A stretch of DNA of 64,000 nt from Pseudomonas frederiksbergensis (lineage in GTDB: Bacteria > Pseudomonadota > Gammaproteobacteria > Pseudomonadales > Pseudomonadaceae): NCBI RefSeq assembly GCF_003732665.1, contig NZ_MOBP01000012.1, forward strand, positions 618,325 to 682,324. The letters run 5' to 3'. A model generated the notes under the pieces. That model saw only the letters and a program-made list of their open reading frames with translations, searched no databases and was not told where the DNA came from. Shown piece after piece: positions 27,126 through 35,081 of this stretch (the first letter of the stretch is position 1; every line of letters begins with the position of its first letter). The translations under genes were made by a program, and so were the position numbers.

Positions 27126-28795
27126 GCGCTCTGCTCCGCCCATTGCACGTAGCACACGGCAATCGGCATCTGGTGTTCGTGGCAGAACTCGATCCAGCGC
27201 AATTGGTTGTCTTGCAGGCGATCGCCGGGGCCTTTGACTTCGATCATGCGGTAGGTTTTTTCTTGCGGCCAGAACTGGATCAGGTCCGGCATGCCCGCGC
27301 GGTTGGCCTTGATGTCCAGCAACAGCCGATTGAACCAGTGCTTGAGGTGCTCGGCCGGCAGACAGTCCAGCGCCTGTTCGAGCAGTTCCTCGCTCAACGC
27401 GCCCCAGAACACGAACGGCGACTGCACGCCCCACTTGGCCACGTAACGCTCGCGAATGGTCTGGCGGTAGCGCCCGTTATCCAGTTCGGCGAGGCACGCC
27501 TGGAACAGCTCGGCGCGACGACCGTGGAAGTCTTCATTAAGCAGGTCGACCGGCCCACGCTGGAACGGGTGGAAAAACGCCCCCGGCAACGGCGCGAAGA
27601 TCGCCGGCCAACAGAGCAAGCCGAACAGCGAGTTGATCAAGCTGTTTTCGACGTAATGCACCGGCGCCGTTTCTTCGGCCAAATGCGCCTGCACGTAATA
27701 CTCCACCGACAGCGCCAGATCGGTGCGGGGCAATTGCAGGTCCAGGCGCTCCATGACCCGGGGGCCTGCGCGTTTGATCGGCGGCCCGCCCAACTTGCGC
27801 CGCAGCCTTGGCAGCACCCGCAGCAATTGCTGTTGTTCGGCGGCGTTTTCCGGCGATAGCTCGGCGCGGATCGCCAGTTCCAGCGCCAAGGCGTATTCAG
27901 CGCAACGCTCCAACACCCGAATCAAGCGCAGGCGCGCGCCGGGATAAGCACATTCACGGTAGATTCCCAGCGCGGTGGGGAAATCGGCCATACGTTCGCA
28001 GTATTGGCCAATCTGAAACAGCAATTTGCCCCGCCGGCGTTGCAGCCAGGGATTGTCCAGCACCAGGGCGTTGATCTGCTCGACAACGGCGCCAACCTCT
28101 TCACCCGCTTCGAAGCGCTGCTGACACGCGTGCAGAAACACACAGGCATCCACGTCCTCGCGGCTGCGCAGGCCTCGGGAGTCAGCGCAGAATTCGACTT
28201 TTTCGTAGGTAAAGATGCCCAGATCGGCCAGTACGAACTCCGACCAGTCCTGATAGAGATTACCGAAGAACATCAGGCGCAAGCGATCACACAGGCCCAT
28301 GATGGTCAGGCTGAACAAGCGGTCATCCAGGGTCGGGCACCACTCACGGAAATGCCGAGACTCGGAAAACTGTTCGCTCAGCAGCGGCAGCCACTCGGTC
28401 TTCTTGCCTTTGGGCTGGTCGATGGCATGCCCCAGGCATTGCAGGATTTCGGCCTTGAGCAATACGTCGAACAGTTCTTCTATTAATAACGGCGATTGCT
28501 CATCGATCCAGCCCAATTCCAGCAACGGGCCGGCGGCCCAGGCGATGTCACCGATCTCGACGTAATGCAGCTTGCCAGCCCGAAAATGCAAACCCTTGCG
28601 CATCACCATCCGCACCAGTAGTGCGCGGGACTCCCGGGGCAGTCGTTTGAACGCCTCGATAAAGCACTGTTCCTCCGGGCTCAACACATCGGCATAGCGA
28701 TGCTCAAGCCAATCAAGCACTTGCATGAAGTTGTTCAAGTAATAGAACGGGTCGTCGAGCGGGTTTGCAATCACGGGAAAATGGGCCACTGGCAA
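27122..28795 (-). CDS. fan1: FAN1-type structure-specific nuclease (VRR-NUC domain)
   Basis: The 557-residue protein has a C-terminal VRR-NUC domain with GMPDLIQFW (D504) and IEVKGPGDRLQDNQ (E519, K521), the PD-(D/E)xK catalytic set. The preceding helical repeats resemble the SAP-like/TPR architecture of bacterial FAN1, known structurally from P. aeruginosa. FAN1 cuts 5'-flap DNA and resolves interstrand crosslinks. The start is uncertain: TTG 28795, GTG 28789 or GTG 28777 are all possible and none has a good ribosome-binding site. Its stop overlaps the helicase start, so the two are one translation unit. Confidence 0.88.
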   Translation of the reverse strand: MPVAHFPVIANPLDDPFYYLNNFMQVLDWLEHRYADVLSPEEQCFIEAFKRLPRESRALLVRMVMRKGLHFRAGKLHYVEIGDIAWAAGPLLELGWIDEQSPLLIEELFDVLLKAEILQCLGHAIDQPKGKKTEWLPLLSEQFSESRHFREWCPTLDDRLFSLTIMGLCDRLRLMFFGNLYQDWSEFVLADLGIFTYEKVEFCADSRGLRSREDVDACVFLHACQQRFEAGEEVGAVVEQINALVLDNPWLQRRRGKLLFQIGQYCERMADFPTALGIYRECAYPGARLRLIRVLERCAEYALALELAIRAELSPENAAEQQQLLRVLPRLRRKLGGPPIKRAGPRVMERLDLQLPRTDLALSVEYYVQAHLAEETAPVHYVENSLINSLFGLLCWPAIFAPLPGAFFHPFQRGPVDLLNEDFHGRRAELFQACLAELDNGRYRQTIRERYVAKWGVQSPFVFWGALSEELLEQALDCLPAEHLKHWFNRLLLDIKANRAGMPDLIQFWPQEKTYRMIEVKGPGDRLQDNQLRWIEFCHEHQMPIAVCYVQWAEQSA

Positions 28796-28947
28796 GCGAG
28801 TACTGGTTATGCGTACAGATACCAGCTACCCACGGTACGGTGCAAACGGAAAAGGATGGGCGGCGCGTCTAATCCGGCATTTTTGTGCTGACCATCGAAC
28901 TTTCCGGCGATCCACGGCACCAACCGCCATAGCGCTGAATTTTTTGA

Positions 28948-28957
28948 TCATGGAGGT
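28948..28957 (+). promoter_or_regulatory. Consensus RsmA/CsrA-type site over the lipoprotein ribosome-binding site
   Basis: UCAUGGAGGU fits the CsrA/RsmA consensus (A/U)CANGGANG(U/A) at all fixed positions and contains the Shine-Dalgarno sequence of the ATG at 28962. Repression by RsmA is inferred. Overlap with a near-perfect Shine-Dalgarno makes chance matches more likely. Confidence 0.4.
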
Positions 28958-28961
28958 AAGT

Positions 28962-29186
28962 ATGAATATCAAGACCCTGGGCCTGCCCCTGGCCGTTGCA
29001 GCCTTCCTGGCCCTGGCCGGTTGCTCAACGCCGACCGTGGTGACCCTGCAGAACGGCACCCAGTATTTGACCAAGGACATGCCGAAAACCAAAACCAAGG
29101 ACGGGTTCTATGAATTCGAAGATATTTCCGGGGCCAAGGTGAAGGTCAAGGCTGATGATGTGGCGACGGTTCGTTCGGAAGACTGA
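28962..29186 (+). CDS. Small lipoprotein, YgdI/YgdR type
   Basis: A 74-residue lipoprotein precursor: hydrophobic signal with lipobox LALAGC (lipidated cysteine about residue 21), then a compact SH3-like domain (TVVTLQNGTQYLTKDMPKTK...FYEFEDISGAKVKV) typical of YgdI/YgdR proteins. GGAGGTAAGT precedes the ATG. Function unknown; probably periplasmic face of a membrane. Confidence 0.9.
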   Translation: MNIKTLGLPLAVAAFLALAGCSTPTVVTLQNGTQYLTKDMPKTKTKDGFYEFEDISGAKVKVKADDVATVRSED

Positions 29187-29200
29187 AGACCGCGTTATCG

Positions 29201-29271
29201 TTCTTCGCGGGCAAGCCCGCTCCCACATTTGGAATGCATTCCCCTGTGGGAGCGGGCTTGCCCGCGAAAGG
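29201..29271. repeat. Inverted REP pair (type A), tail-to-tail
   Basis: TTCGCGGGCAAGCCCGCTCC and GGAGCGGGCTTGCCCGCGAA face outward around a short core (ATTTGGAATGCATTC). This is the opposite arrangement to most REPINs here. The preceding 12 bp (accgcgttatcg) recur before a broken REP at 29798. Confidence 0.85.
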
Positions 29272-29293
29272 GCCATTCAAATCAACACAAAAA

Positions 29294-29659
29294 TCAAGGC
29301 ATCCCCGGAACACTGGTATCGCAGACGACATAGCGATCCCCACGCTTGATCATCTCCGCCCGCAACTTCTGGCACCGGTCAAATTCCTGCTGCACCGAGT
29401 TATCGATACTGATATTGCCGGTCACTGGCGGCTTATTCCCATCGCCGATTCGCACAGTGGCCCACGGCTGCTCCGGCTGAATCTGGAAGCGGCTTTTCTC
29501 TTCAACAGGTGCCTGGGTTTCGATGGCTGCCGGTTTCGGCAACTCATCGGGCGTCATGCCATAACGGCTCAGAATCGAGTGGTGAGGCAGCTCGGCGGCG
29601 GCGTTTGCCGATAACACGGCCAAAGCCAAACCCAAGACATACCTCTTGTTGTTACTCAC
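29294..29659 (-). CDS. Secreted hypothetical protein
   Basis: The 121-residue product has a signal peptide (YVLGLALAVLSANAAA) and a polar mature part with two cysteines (DRCQKL, YVVCDTS) that may form a disulfide. No known domain is recognised. Start GTG at 29659 has CAGGAG upstream. It is isolated between a REP pair and the region before the first Ig-like gene. Confidence 0.75.
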   Translation of the reverse strand: MSNNKRYVLGLALAVLSANAAAELPHHSILSRYGMTPDELPKPAAIETQAPVEEKSRFQIQPEQPWATVRIGDGNKPPVTGNISIDNSVQQEFDRCQKLRAEMIKRGDRYVVCDTSVPGMP

Positions 29660-29970
29660 GGTGCTGAATCTCCTGTACTCAATGGCGCATGCCGCTGGTG
29701 CGTTTAGAGATAACGCAAAAGCAGGCGAATGCTTTAGTGCCGATTCCTGTTGGTGCAGGTGTTTGAGTCAGGGAATAGCCGGTGAGTCACTGAATTACCG
29801 CGTTATCGTTCTTCGCGAGCAGGCAATATCAATGCCCGATGCCAAACCTTGCCGGGCTAACCACCGGTCCGAAAACCTCGCCGACCTGTAATTTCTGACA
29901 GTAGCCAGCCCCTGCCAACTGCGGTTTGATCCACTCCACACCGTCTCTGATTGCGCCAGGAGTCAGCATC
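29660..29970. other. Intergenic region before the first Ig-like gene
   Basis: It contains a broken REP half (29798-29825, preceded by the same accgcgttatcg as the REP pair at 29201) and the lux-box-like palindrome at 29884-29903. No gene or RNA is supported in the rest. Confidence 0.55.
29884..29903 (+). promoter_or_regulatory. lux-box-like palindrome, copy 1
   Basis: ACCTGTAATTTCTGACAGTA lies 67 bp before the ATG of the first Ig-like gene. ACCTGT...ACAG arms resemble the 20-bp LuxR-type operator. The same element in the same orientation precedes two other genes in the window (32955 and 53619). No luxR or luxI gene is present here. Confidence 0.6.
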
Positions 29971-32520
29971 ATGCCCACCACCCCGTCTGCCGATAACACG
30001 GTTTTGGTCCTGTACCCACCCAGAGTACCCGGCGCGACCAGCCCGGTCGTCGGCGCCCATTGCGGCGTGCCAAAGCGGATTTATGACCTGGAACCGATGG
30101 GCGCCAGGGTTGATGTGGATCCTTATCCAGACCAGGAAGCCGGCGACACTGTGTTGCTCAACCTCAACGGCCAGCCAGGCATCGACAGCAAAATCACCCA
30201 GTCAGACAGCGAAACCGTCACGCTCTACATCCCCAAGCGACTGTTGCTGGCGGACATCGTCAACCGTCTCACTTACACCGTGATACGTGGCAGCGGAAAC
30301 CGTGATACGTCACAGCCGCCGCTGGAGTTGCTCTACAACCTCATCCGCCCCGGCAATCAGGACGACGACCCGGGGAAGGATGGGCATTCCGAACTCGAGT
30401 TGCTGCTGCCCGATGAAATCAAGAACGGCGTCGGCCCGGATTTTCCGGTGGATGGCGTTCCGGTGTGCGTGTCCTACCCGTATTGCCGCGCCCATGATGT
30501 GATCCGCCTGAACCTCAACGGGCATGACGTCTTTCACACCGTTACCGACATGCAGGCCACCCTGCCAGGGTCGGCCACGCCGGTGCAAGTGTGCTTCAAC
30601 GTGACCCGAGCGGATCTGGAAGCCGGGGGTGACAACGCGCAGTACAAGATTTCCTATACGGTGACCGACCAGGTGGGCAACGGCCCGGATCCCGACTCGC
30701 CGTGGTCGGCGACACACGTGGTGGATGTGGATCTGGGCGGTCGTCAGCTCGTCGCCCCCGACCTGGCTGAAGACCCGGATGATCCGAGCGACGATCCCAC
30801 GACCATTGACCTGAACAAACTCGGCACAAAAGACCTGACGGTACTGGTGCACACCTTTGCGCCGCTATGGCAAACCAACGACGTCATCCGCGTAACCTAC
30901 ACCGCCACCCCGCCCACAGGGCCGGTGGTTGATCAATTGGTCCAGACCACCGTATCCCGCGTGCCCTTCACCTACAAACTGATGGTGGACAACGCCAAAG
31001 TGCTGCCCGGTAGCCTGGTGCGCGCCCGGTATGAACTGGTTCGCAATAACGTGGTGATTGCAACCTCCCGCACCGCGAATGCCCGAGTCATCGGCCAGGG
31101 CGCCATCGACTTGCGGCCGCCGTTTCTGGTGGCGCCGGCAACCAATCCGATTGACGTGCTGAATTATGAAAATGGCGTAACGGTGCGCGTCGAGCACTTG
31201 ATCGCCGAACCGGGCGACAGCGCACAACTGGTCGAGGTCAATCCCTTGCCCGGCACACCGGCGTTCCGGGTGATCGCCCTCAATGCCAACCATCGTGCCA
31301 ATTACACCCTGAGCCCGGCGTTTCTGGCGGCGCGGCAGGGGCGGATTATTGAATTGAAGTGGGTGTTGATCCGTGGCGGAGCGCCAGTGGCGGAATCATT
31401 GCCGTTGGTGTTGACGGTGAATCGGATTACCGATGGGGATACCCGGTTGCCAACGCCCGCGATAGATAACAAGACAGGCCTGGAACTCGACGTCACTCAA
31501 CTGCCTGCCAACGCTGAATTGACGGTTGGACCTTGGTCGCATGTGCCCAATGAATACGTGTGGCTGGACTACGCAGGTATCGACCAAAGTGGTTCGCCCG
31601 TGACACTGCCTGACCTGGCGGGGGCGCCTCACACCTCGACCGGCCTGACACGGCCAGCGCCGGTGAATTGGTTGAAAGGGTTGAAGGATGGGACGACGCT
31701 GACGGTAACGTTGAAGGTGAACTTTGATGGGGTGGCGAATAAGGCGACGGCGGTGGGATTTCCGGTGCGGGGTTATACCGTCAAGGCTATCGAAATGGTT
31801 GACCCAACCATTACCTCGGTAAAAGGCTCGCTGAGTGGTCTGGCGATTCCCAACGGTGGCGACACTTTCGAAACCAGCGTGACCTTGACCGGAGAGGCCA
31901 CCAAAGGGCAGAAGGTGCAGATTTTCGTTGGCACGACACCTGGGGGTGAAGCCACTGCTAATCAGAACACCGGTATCTGGACGCTGAACGTATCGGGATT
32001 GAGCGTGGCAGCCCACAGTTTTACCGCCAAGGCCTTATATGATTCGGGCGAGACGTCGGAGAAATGGCTCATTACGGTTAAACAAACTCTGCAATCTGAC
32101 TTAACAACCTTTGAAGATGGAACATTCGGTGGATGGCAGCGAGGGCCTGCTACAGATTCACGCGATTGGAGTATTAGGTTGGATCAGGGTAATCGTCGAG
32201 CCTTCAATAACACCTTCAGCAATAACTCCGCGGGGGTAGTCCTGACGAAAACCTTTCAAAATATAAAAATAGGACAGCGCTACCGATTTTCAATAGGCGC
32301 AGTTCGACGCGACTTGGGGGGACGTTACACCCCCAGTCTTTCACTCAGTACGACGCAAGGTGCACTTACTCAACCCGTAACCCCTCCAACCACATGGATA
32401 CTCATACAGGGGGATTTCACAGCGGAAACTAACATTATGGAATTCATGATTGTTAGTCATATAGCAAGTGGCGACGGAAATGATTATGAAGTAGACAATC
32501 TAAGCATAAGGACGATTTAG
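29971..32520 (+). CDS. Large Ig-like repeat protein with C-terminal jelly-roll-like module
   Basis: An 849-residue protein without signal peptide or membrane segment. It is built of repeated beta-rich, Ig-like units: LVAPA-NPIDVLNYENGV, EPGDSAQLVEVNP, FLAARQGRIIELKWVLIRGG, DGDTRLPTP, VNFDGVANKATAVGFPVRGYTV. Next comes a bacterial Ig-like domain (VTLTGEATKGQKVQIFVG) and a final module (FEDGTFGGWQ...NDYEVDNLSIRTI) resembling carbohydrate-binding jelly-rolls. ATG 29971 follows CCAGGAGTCAGCATC. Two sampled 60-base lines of the last 400 bp are only 43-48% GC against about 55% earlier, suggesting a swapped C-terminal module. Paralogue at 33035. Function and export route unknown. Confidence 0.8.
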   Translation: MPTTPSADNTVLVLYPPRVPGATSPVVGAHCGVPKRIYDLEPMGARVDVDPYPDQEAGDTVLLNLNGQPGIDSKITQSDSETVTLYIPKRLLLADIVNRLTYTVIRGSGNRDTSQPPLELLYNLIRPGNQDDDPGKDGHSELELLLPDEIKNGVGPDFPVDGVPVCVSYPYCRAHDVIRLNLNGHDVFHTVTDMQATLPGSATPVQVCFNVTRADLEAGGDNAQYKISYTVTDQVGNGPDPDSPWSATHVVDVDLGGRQLVAPDLAEDPDDPSDDPTTIDLNKLGTKDLTVLVHTFAPLWQTNDVIRVTYTATPPTGPVVDQLVQTTVSRVPFTYKLMVDNAKVLPGSLVRARYELVRNNVVIATSRTANARVIGQGAIDLRPPFLVAPATNPIDVLNYENGVTVRVEHLIAEPGDSAQLVEVNPLPGTPAFRVIALNANHRANYTLSPAFLAARQGRIIELKWVLIRGGAPVAESLPLVLTVNRITDGDTRLPTPAIDNKTGLELDVTQLPANAELTVGPWSHVPNEYVWLDYAGIDQSGSPVTLPDLAGAPHTSTGLTRPAPVNWLKGLKDGTTLTVTLKVNFDGVANKATAVGFPVRGYTVKAIEMVDPTITSVKGSLSGLAIPNGGDTFETSVTLTGEATKGQKVQIFVGTTPGGEATANQNTGIWTLNVSGLSVAAHSFTAKALYDSGETSEKWLITVKQTLQSDLTTFEDGTFGGWQRGPATDSRDWSIRLDQGNRRAFNNTFSNNSAGVVLTKTFQNIKIGQRYRFSIGAVRRDLGGRYTPSLSLSTTQGALTQPVTPPTTWILIQGDFTAETNIMEFMIVSHIASGDGNDYEVDNLSIRTI

Positions 32521-32530
32521 AGGAAAACTG

Positions 32531-32561
32531 CAGATAAAAAGGGGACAGAATTATTTAATTC
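32531..32561 (+). repeat. Boundary repeat, copy 1
   Basis: AAAAAGGGGACAGAATTATT plus TAATTC, starting 10 bp after the stop of the first Ig-like gene. Related copies lie at 34476 and 34752. Confidence 0.7.
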
Positions 32562-32589
32562 TAGGTTTTGATTCACCGTTGAATGTGAT

Positions 32590-32906
32590 GGCCTCATCGC
32601 GAGCAAGCTCGCTCCCACAGGGGATCTTCGGTGAACACAAAATCCGTGTTCGGCACCAACCCCTGTAGGAGCGAGGCTTGCCCGCGAAAGCGGTTTCACA
32701 TTCAATATTGAGGTTGACTGACCCACCGCCTTCGCGAGCAAGCCCGCTCCCACAGGGGATGTTCGGTGAACACAAAATCCGTGTTCGGCACCAACCCCTG
32801 TAGGAGCGAGGCTTGCCCGCGAAGGTTATTTAACATCCACCACGGATGTTGACTGACCCACCGCTTTCGCGAGCAAGTTGAATCGTCGCACCGCCGCTCC
32901 CACAGG
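32590..32906. repeat. Tandem REPIN array, 135-bp period
   Basis: A single REP (32590-32624) is followed by two REPINs (32663-32758 and 32798-32906). The spacer TTCGGTGAACACAAAATCCG and the following TGTTCGGCACCAACCCC recur exactly 135 bp apart (32627 and 32762), so this is a tandem duplication. The last REP arm carries extra bases: after GCGAGCAAG come TTGAATCGTCGCACCG before CCGCTCCCACAGG. Confidence 0.85.
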
Positions 32907-32954
32907 AATAGGTAGCAAAACCTGTCACCGACCACTCATCTAAAACCACCTCGC

Positions 32955-32974
32955 ACCTGTAACTTCTGACAGTA
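32955..32974 (+). promoter_or_regulatory. lux-box-like palindrome, copy 2
   Basis: ACCTGTAACTTCTGACAGTA differs from copy 1 by a single base and lies 60 bp before the ATG of the second Ig-like gene. The conserved position and orientation point to a shared regulator. Confidence 0.6.
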
Positions 32975-33034
32975 GTCGAACCCGCCCCGCCGGTATCTCA
33001 TGTGCCATGCCCCCACCGAACACGCAGGTGCGTC

Positions 33035-34471
33035 ATGGACACTGAACAAACGAACGCCGAGATGCCGGTCAACTATCTACCCGCCACCCTGGGTGCCGCG
33101 TCCAATGTGATGCCCTGCACGCTTGTGCCACCGGGTGAGCCAGTGAAGGGTGCGCCGGGGGCTCTGTTCAGGCCGGCGCTCAATCAGCAGCGCGTGCTGG
33201 CCAACGGGTTGACCGTGCGGATCGTCCCGCCTATACGAGACGATCTTGGCGATGACGATCATCCCTGCGCCGATATCAACCTGTCGGCGGAACCCGGTGA
33301 CCCTGGGGTGACGGAATCAACCTCTGCCCGAGTCACCGGCGCAGGTGCCATCAGCCTCAACCCGCCGAGGCTGATAGCCCCGGCGGTCAGCCCGATCAAT
33401 GTGCTCGATTACCCATTCGGCGTGGTCGCGCAAGTGGCATTTGCCGAGGATCCCGGTGACCAGGCGCAGTTGAAGGAAATCAATCCGCCGCCGCAGGCCA
33501 GGCCGTTCCCGCCGCAGATCATCTTCGGTGGCGAGTCCAATTTCACCCTCGATGCGGCGTTTCTGGCAGCACGCCAGAACAGGGATATCGAACTGACCTG
33601 GACCTTGATTCGCAGTGGGGAAGCGCCCATAGAGTCGGGGCCGTTGGTGTTGCGGGTGAACCGGATGGCCGATGGCGATACACGGCTGCCTGCGCCGATC
33701 ATTACCGCCGTGACGGATGGGGTCACGTTGAACCTGGGCAGTTTTTCCGGCGATGCCATTGCCTTGATCGACGCCTGGCCGGGAATTGGCCTCGGGAACA
33801 GATTGTGGATGAGGTGTGAAGGCACCGATGTCAGAGGCGTCCCTGTAACGTTGTCGATTCATCAGGGGGTTGCCATCGGATTGATCAGTCATCAAACAGG
33901 CTGGGTGACCCGCGCCTTTCTCGACTCACTGGCGAACGGGTTTCCCCTCAGGGAGTACGTGGCGGTGAATTTCGATGGCCTGGTCAACGAAGCGACCGCC
34001 GTGAAGTTCCCGGTGAGGACCTATACCGTCATCGCGCGAACCAAGCTCTTGATCGTATGGGACTTTAATAACAACTCGTTTCAGGGATGGACGCCCCAAG
34101 GCCTCTATGCCGGCGGTGATTTGCATCTGGTTAATGGGCAGGTTCATGCAGACACCAATGGGAGTGGCAGCTTTGGCGGACCGGTTATGACAATAGTCAT
34201 TCGACTGGAGGCCGGGAGAACCTATGATTTCAGTTTCCAATTGGCTGCTCGTGGTGGCGGCAGAGCCAGCACGAGACTCGCGTTAACGATCAATGGATAC
34301 GGCATTGGTCCGGTCGTTGACACGCTGAATCAAGTTAACGTGTGGAAAACCGGCACCGGTGTTTATACCGCTCCGAGTACAGCAGACGTGACCCTTGGCC
34401 TGTGGAACGAAGTCGGCGATGGGGCGGGTAACGACTTCATGATCGACAACATTCGGGTTCAGGAACGCTGA
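33035..34471 (+). CDS. Ig-like repeat protein with C-terminal jelly-roll-like module, shorter paralogue
   Basis: This 478-residue protein is a shorter paralogue of the preceding gene. It shares LIAPAVSPINVLDYPFGVV, EDPGDQAQLKEINP, FLAARQNRDIELTWTLIRSG, DGDTRLPAP and VNFDGLVNEATAVKFPVRTYTV. It lacks the paralogue's N-terminal ~300 residues and the extra Ig domain, and ends in a different jelly-roll-like module (WDFNNNSFQGW...NDFMIDNIRVQER). No signal peptide. ATG 33035 is preceded by CAGGTGCGTC. Function unknown; the C-terminal pattern suggests binding to glycans or surfaces (inference). Confidence 0.8.
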   Translation: MDTEQTNAEMPVNYLPATLGAASNVMPCTLVPPGEPVKGAPGALFRPALNQQRVLANGLTVRIVPPIRDDLGDDDHPCADINLSAEPGDPGVTESTSARVTGAGAISLNPPRLIAPAVSPINVLDYPFGVVAQVAFAEDPGDQAQLKEINPPPQARPFPPQIIFGGESNFTLDAAFLAARQNRDIELTWTLIRSGEAPIESGPLVLRVNRMADGDTRLPAPIITAVTDGVTLNLGSFSGDAIALIDAWPGIGLGNRLWMRCEGTDVRGVPVTLSIHQGVAIGLISHQTGWVTRAFLDSLANGFPLREYVAVNFDGLVNEATAVKFPVRTYTVIARTKLLIVWDFNNNSFQGWTPQGLYAGGDLHLVNGQVHADTNGSGSFGGPVMTIVIRLEAGRTYDFSFQLAARGGGRASTRLALTINGYGIGPVVDTLNQVNVWKTGTGVYTAPSTADVTLGLWNEVGDGAGNDFMIDNIRVQER

Positions 34472-34475
34472 CGTG

Positions 34476-34502
34476 CAGAAAAGGGACAGATTTATTTAAT
34501 TC
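34476..34502 (+). repeat. Boundary repeat, copy 2
   Basis: CAGAAAAGGGACAGATTTAT plus TTAATTC begins 4 bp after the stop of the second Ig-like gene, in the same position and orientation as copy 1. Confidence 0.7.
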
Positions 34503-34508
34503 GCCAAT

Positions 34509-34603
34509 TCCTGTGGGAGCGGGCTTGCTCGCGAAGGCAATTTCACATTCAGCATCAATGGTGACTGACCCACCGCTTTCGCGAGCAAGCCCGCTCCCAC
34601 AGG
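34509..34603. repeat. REPIN, type A
   Basis: Inverted arms GTGGGAGCGGGCTTGCTCGC and GAGCAAGCCCGCTCCCACAG around a core containing GTGACTGACCCACCGC. Confidence 0.9.
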
Positions 34604-34644
34604 GGATTGGCGTCGGGCACAAAACTGTGACCGGCGCAGATCTC

Positions 34645-34672
34645 GTGTGGGAGCGAGGCTTGCCCGCGAAGA
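34645..34672. repeat. Single REP, type A
   Basis: GTGTGGGAGCGAGGCTTGCC continuing CGCGAAGA; it runs straight into the pueA fragment, just as the REP at 35971-35996 runs into the intact pueA 3' end. Confidence 0.8.
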
Positions 34673-34679
34673 GGCCCTA

Positions 34680-34751
34680 TCAGGCGATGACAATCCCGGA
34701 GCCGGACAAACTCTCCAATCCAACCCCTACCAACGTCACCGAATCCCCGCC
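34680..34751 (-). pseudogene. Orphan fragment of the pueA 3' end
   Basis: The minus strand encodes GGDSVTLVGVGLESLSGSG then IVIA-stop, identical to the last 23 residues of PueA (36005-36076). Including flanking bases, 34666-34751 matches 35991-36076 with four mismatches in 86 bp, and all four are synonymous third positions. The homology stops at 34751, where the boundary repeat begins. This is a displaced or duplicated gene end, not a gene. Confidence 0.9.
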
Positions 34752-34776
34752 CAGAAAAGGGGACGCATTTATTTAA
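34752..34776 (+). repeat. Boundary repeat, copy 3
   Basis: CAGAAAAGGGGACGCATTTA plus TTT lies exactly at the breakpoint of the pueA homology. It is related to the copies that follow both Ig-like genes. Confidence 0.65.
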
Positions 34777-34792
34777 AAGGCCCACGTCCCTT

Positions 34793-34882
34793 GTAGGAGC
34801 TGTCGAGTGAAAAGAGGCTGCGATCTTTTGATCTTTATTTTCAAGGGCAAGATCAAAAGATCGCAGACTTCGGCAGCGCCTA
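34793..34882. repeat. REP pair, type B (GTAGGAGCTG...GGCTGCGATCTTTTGAT)
   Basis: GGCTGCGATCTTTTGATCTT and AAGATCAAAAGATCGCAG form long inverted arms with GTAGGAGCTG at the left edge. The family is unrelated to the type A REPs; another member is at 45932-46018. Confidence 0.8.
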
Positions 34883-35081
34883 AGGGGGTGTGGCCGGATG
34901 CGGAAGTTGCCTACGGGAAAAGCAGCTGTTTCAGGCGTTGCGCCGGGTTGACTGCCCTGCCCTGGCTCCCTATCCTCACGCCCGTCACGACTCATTCGTG
35001 ATCGGGTTTGACGGCTCGGCTGTATTCACGACGCGCATAGCCTTTCTCTGCTCGAGCACCTCCGTGCCCGTTCATTGCATA

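Noticed and set aside
32590..32906. CRISPR-like array
   Set aside because: Repeats are palindromic REPs in alternating orientation with a 135-bp duplicated unit; there are no regular unique spacers and no cas genes.
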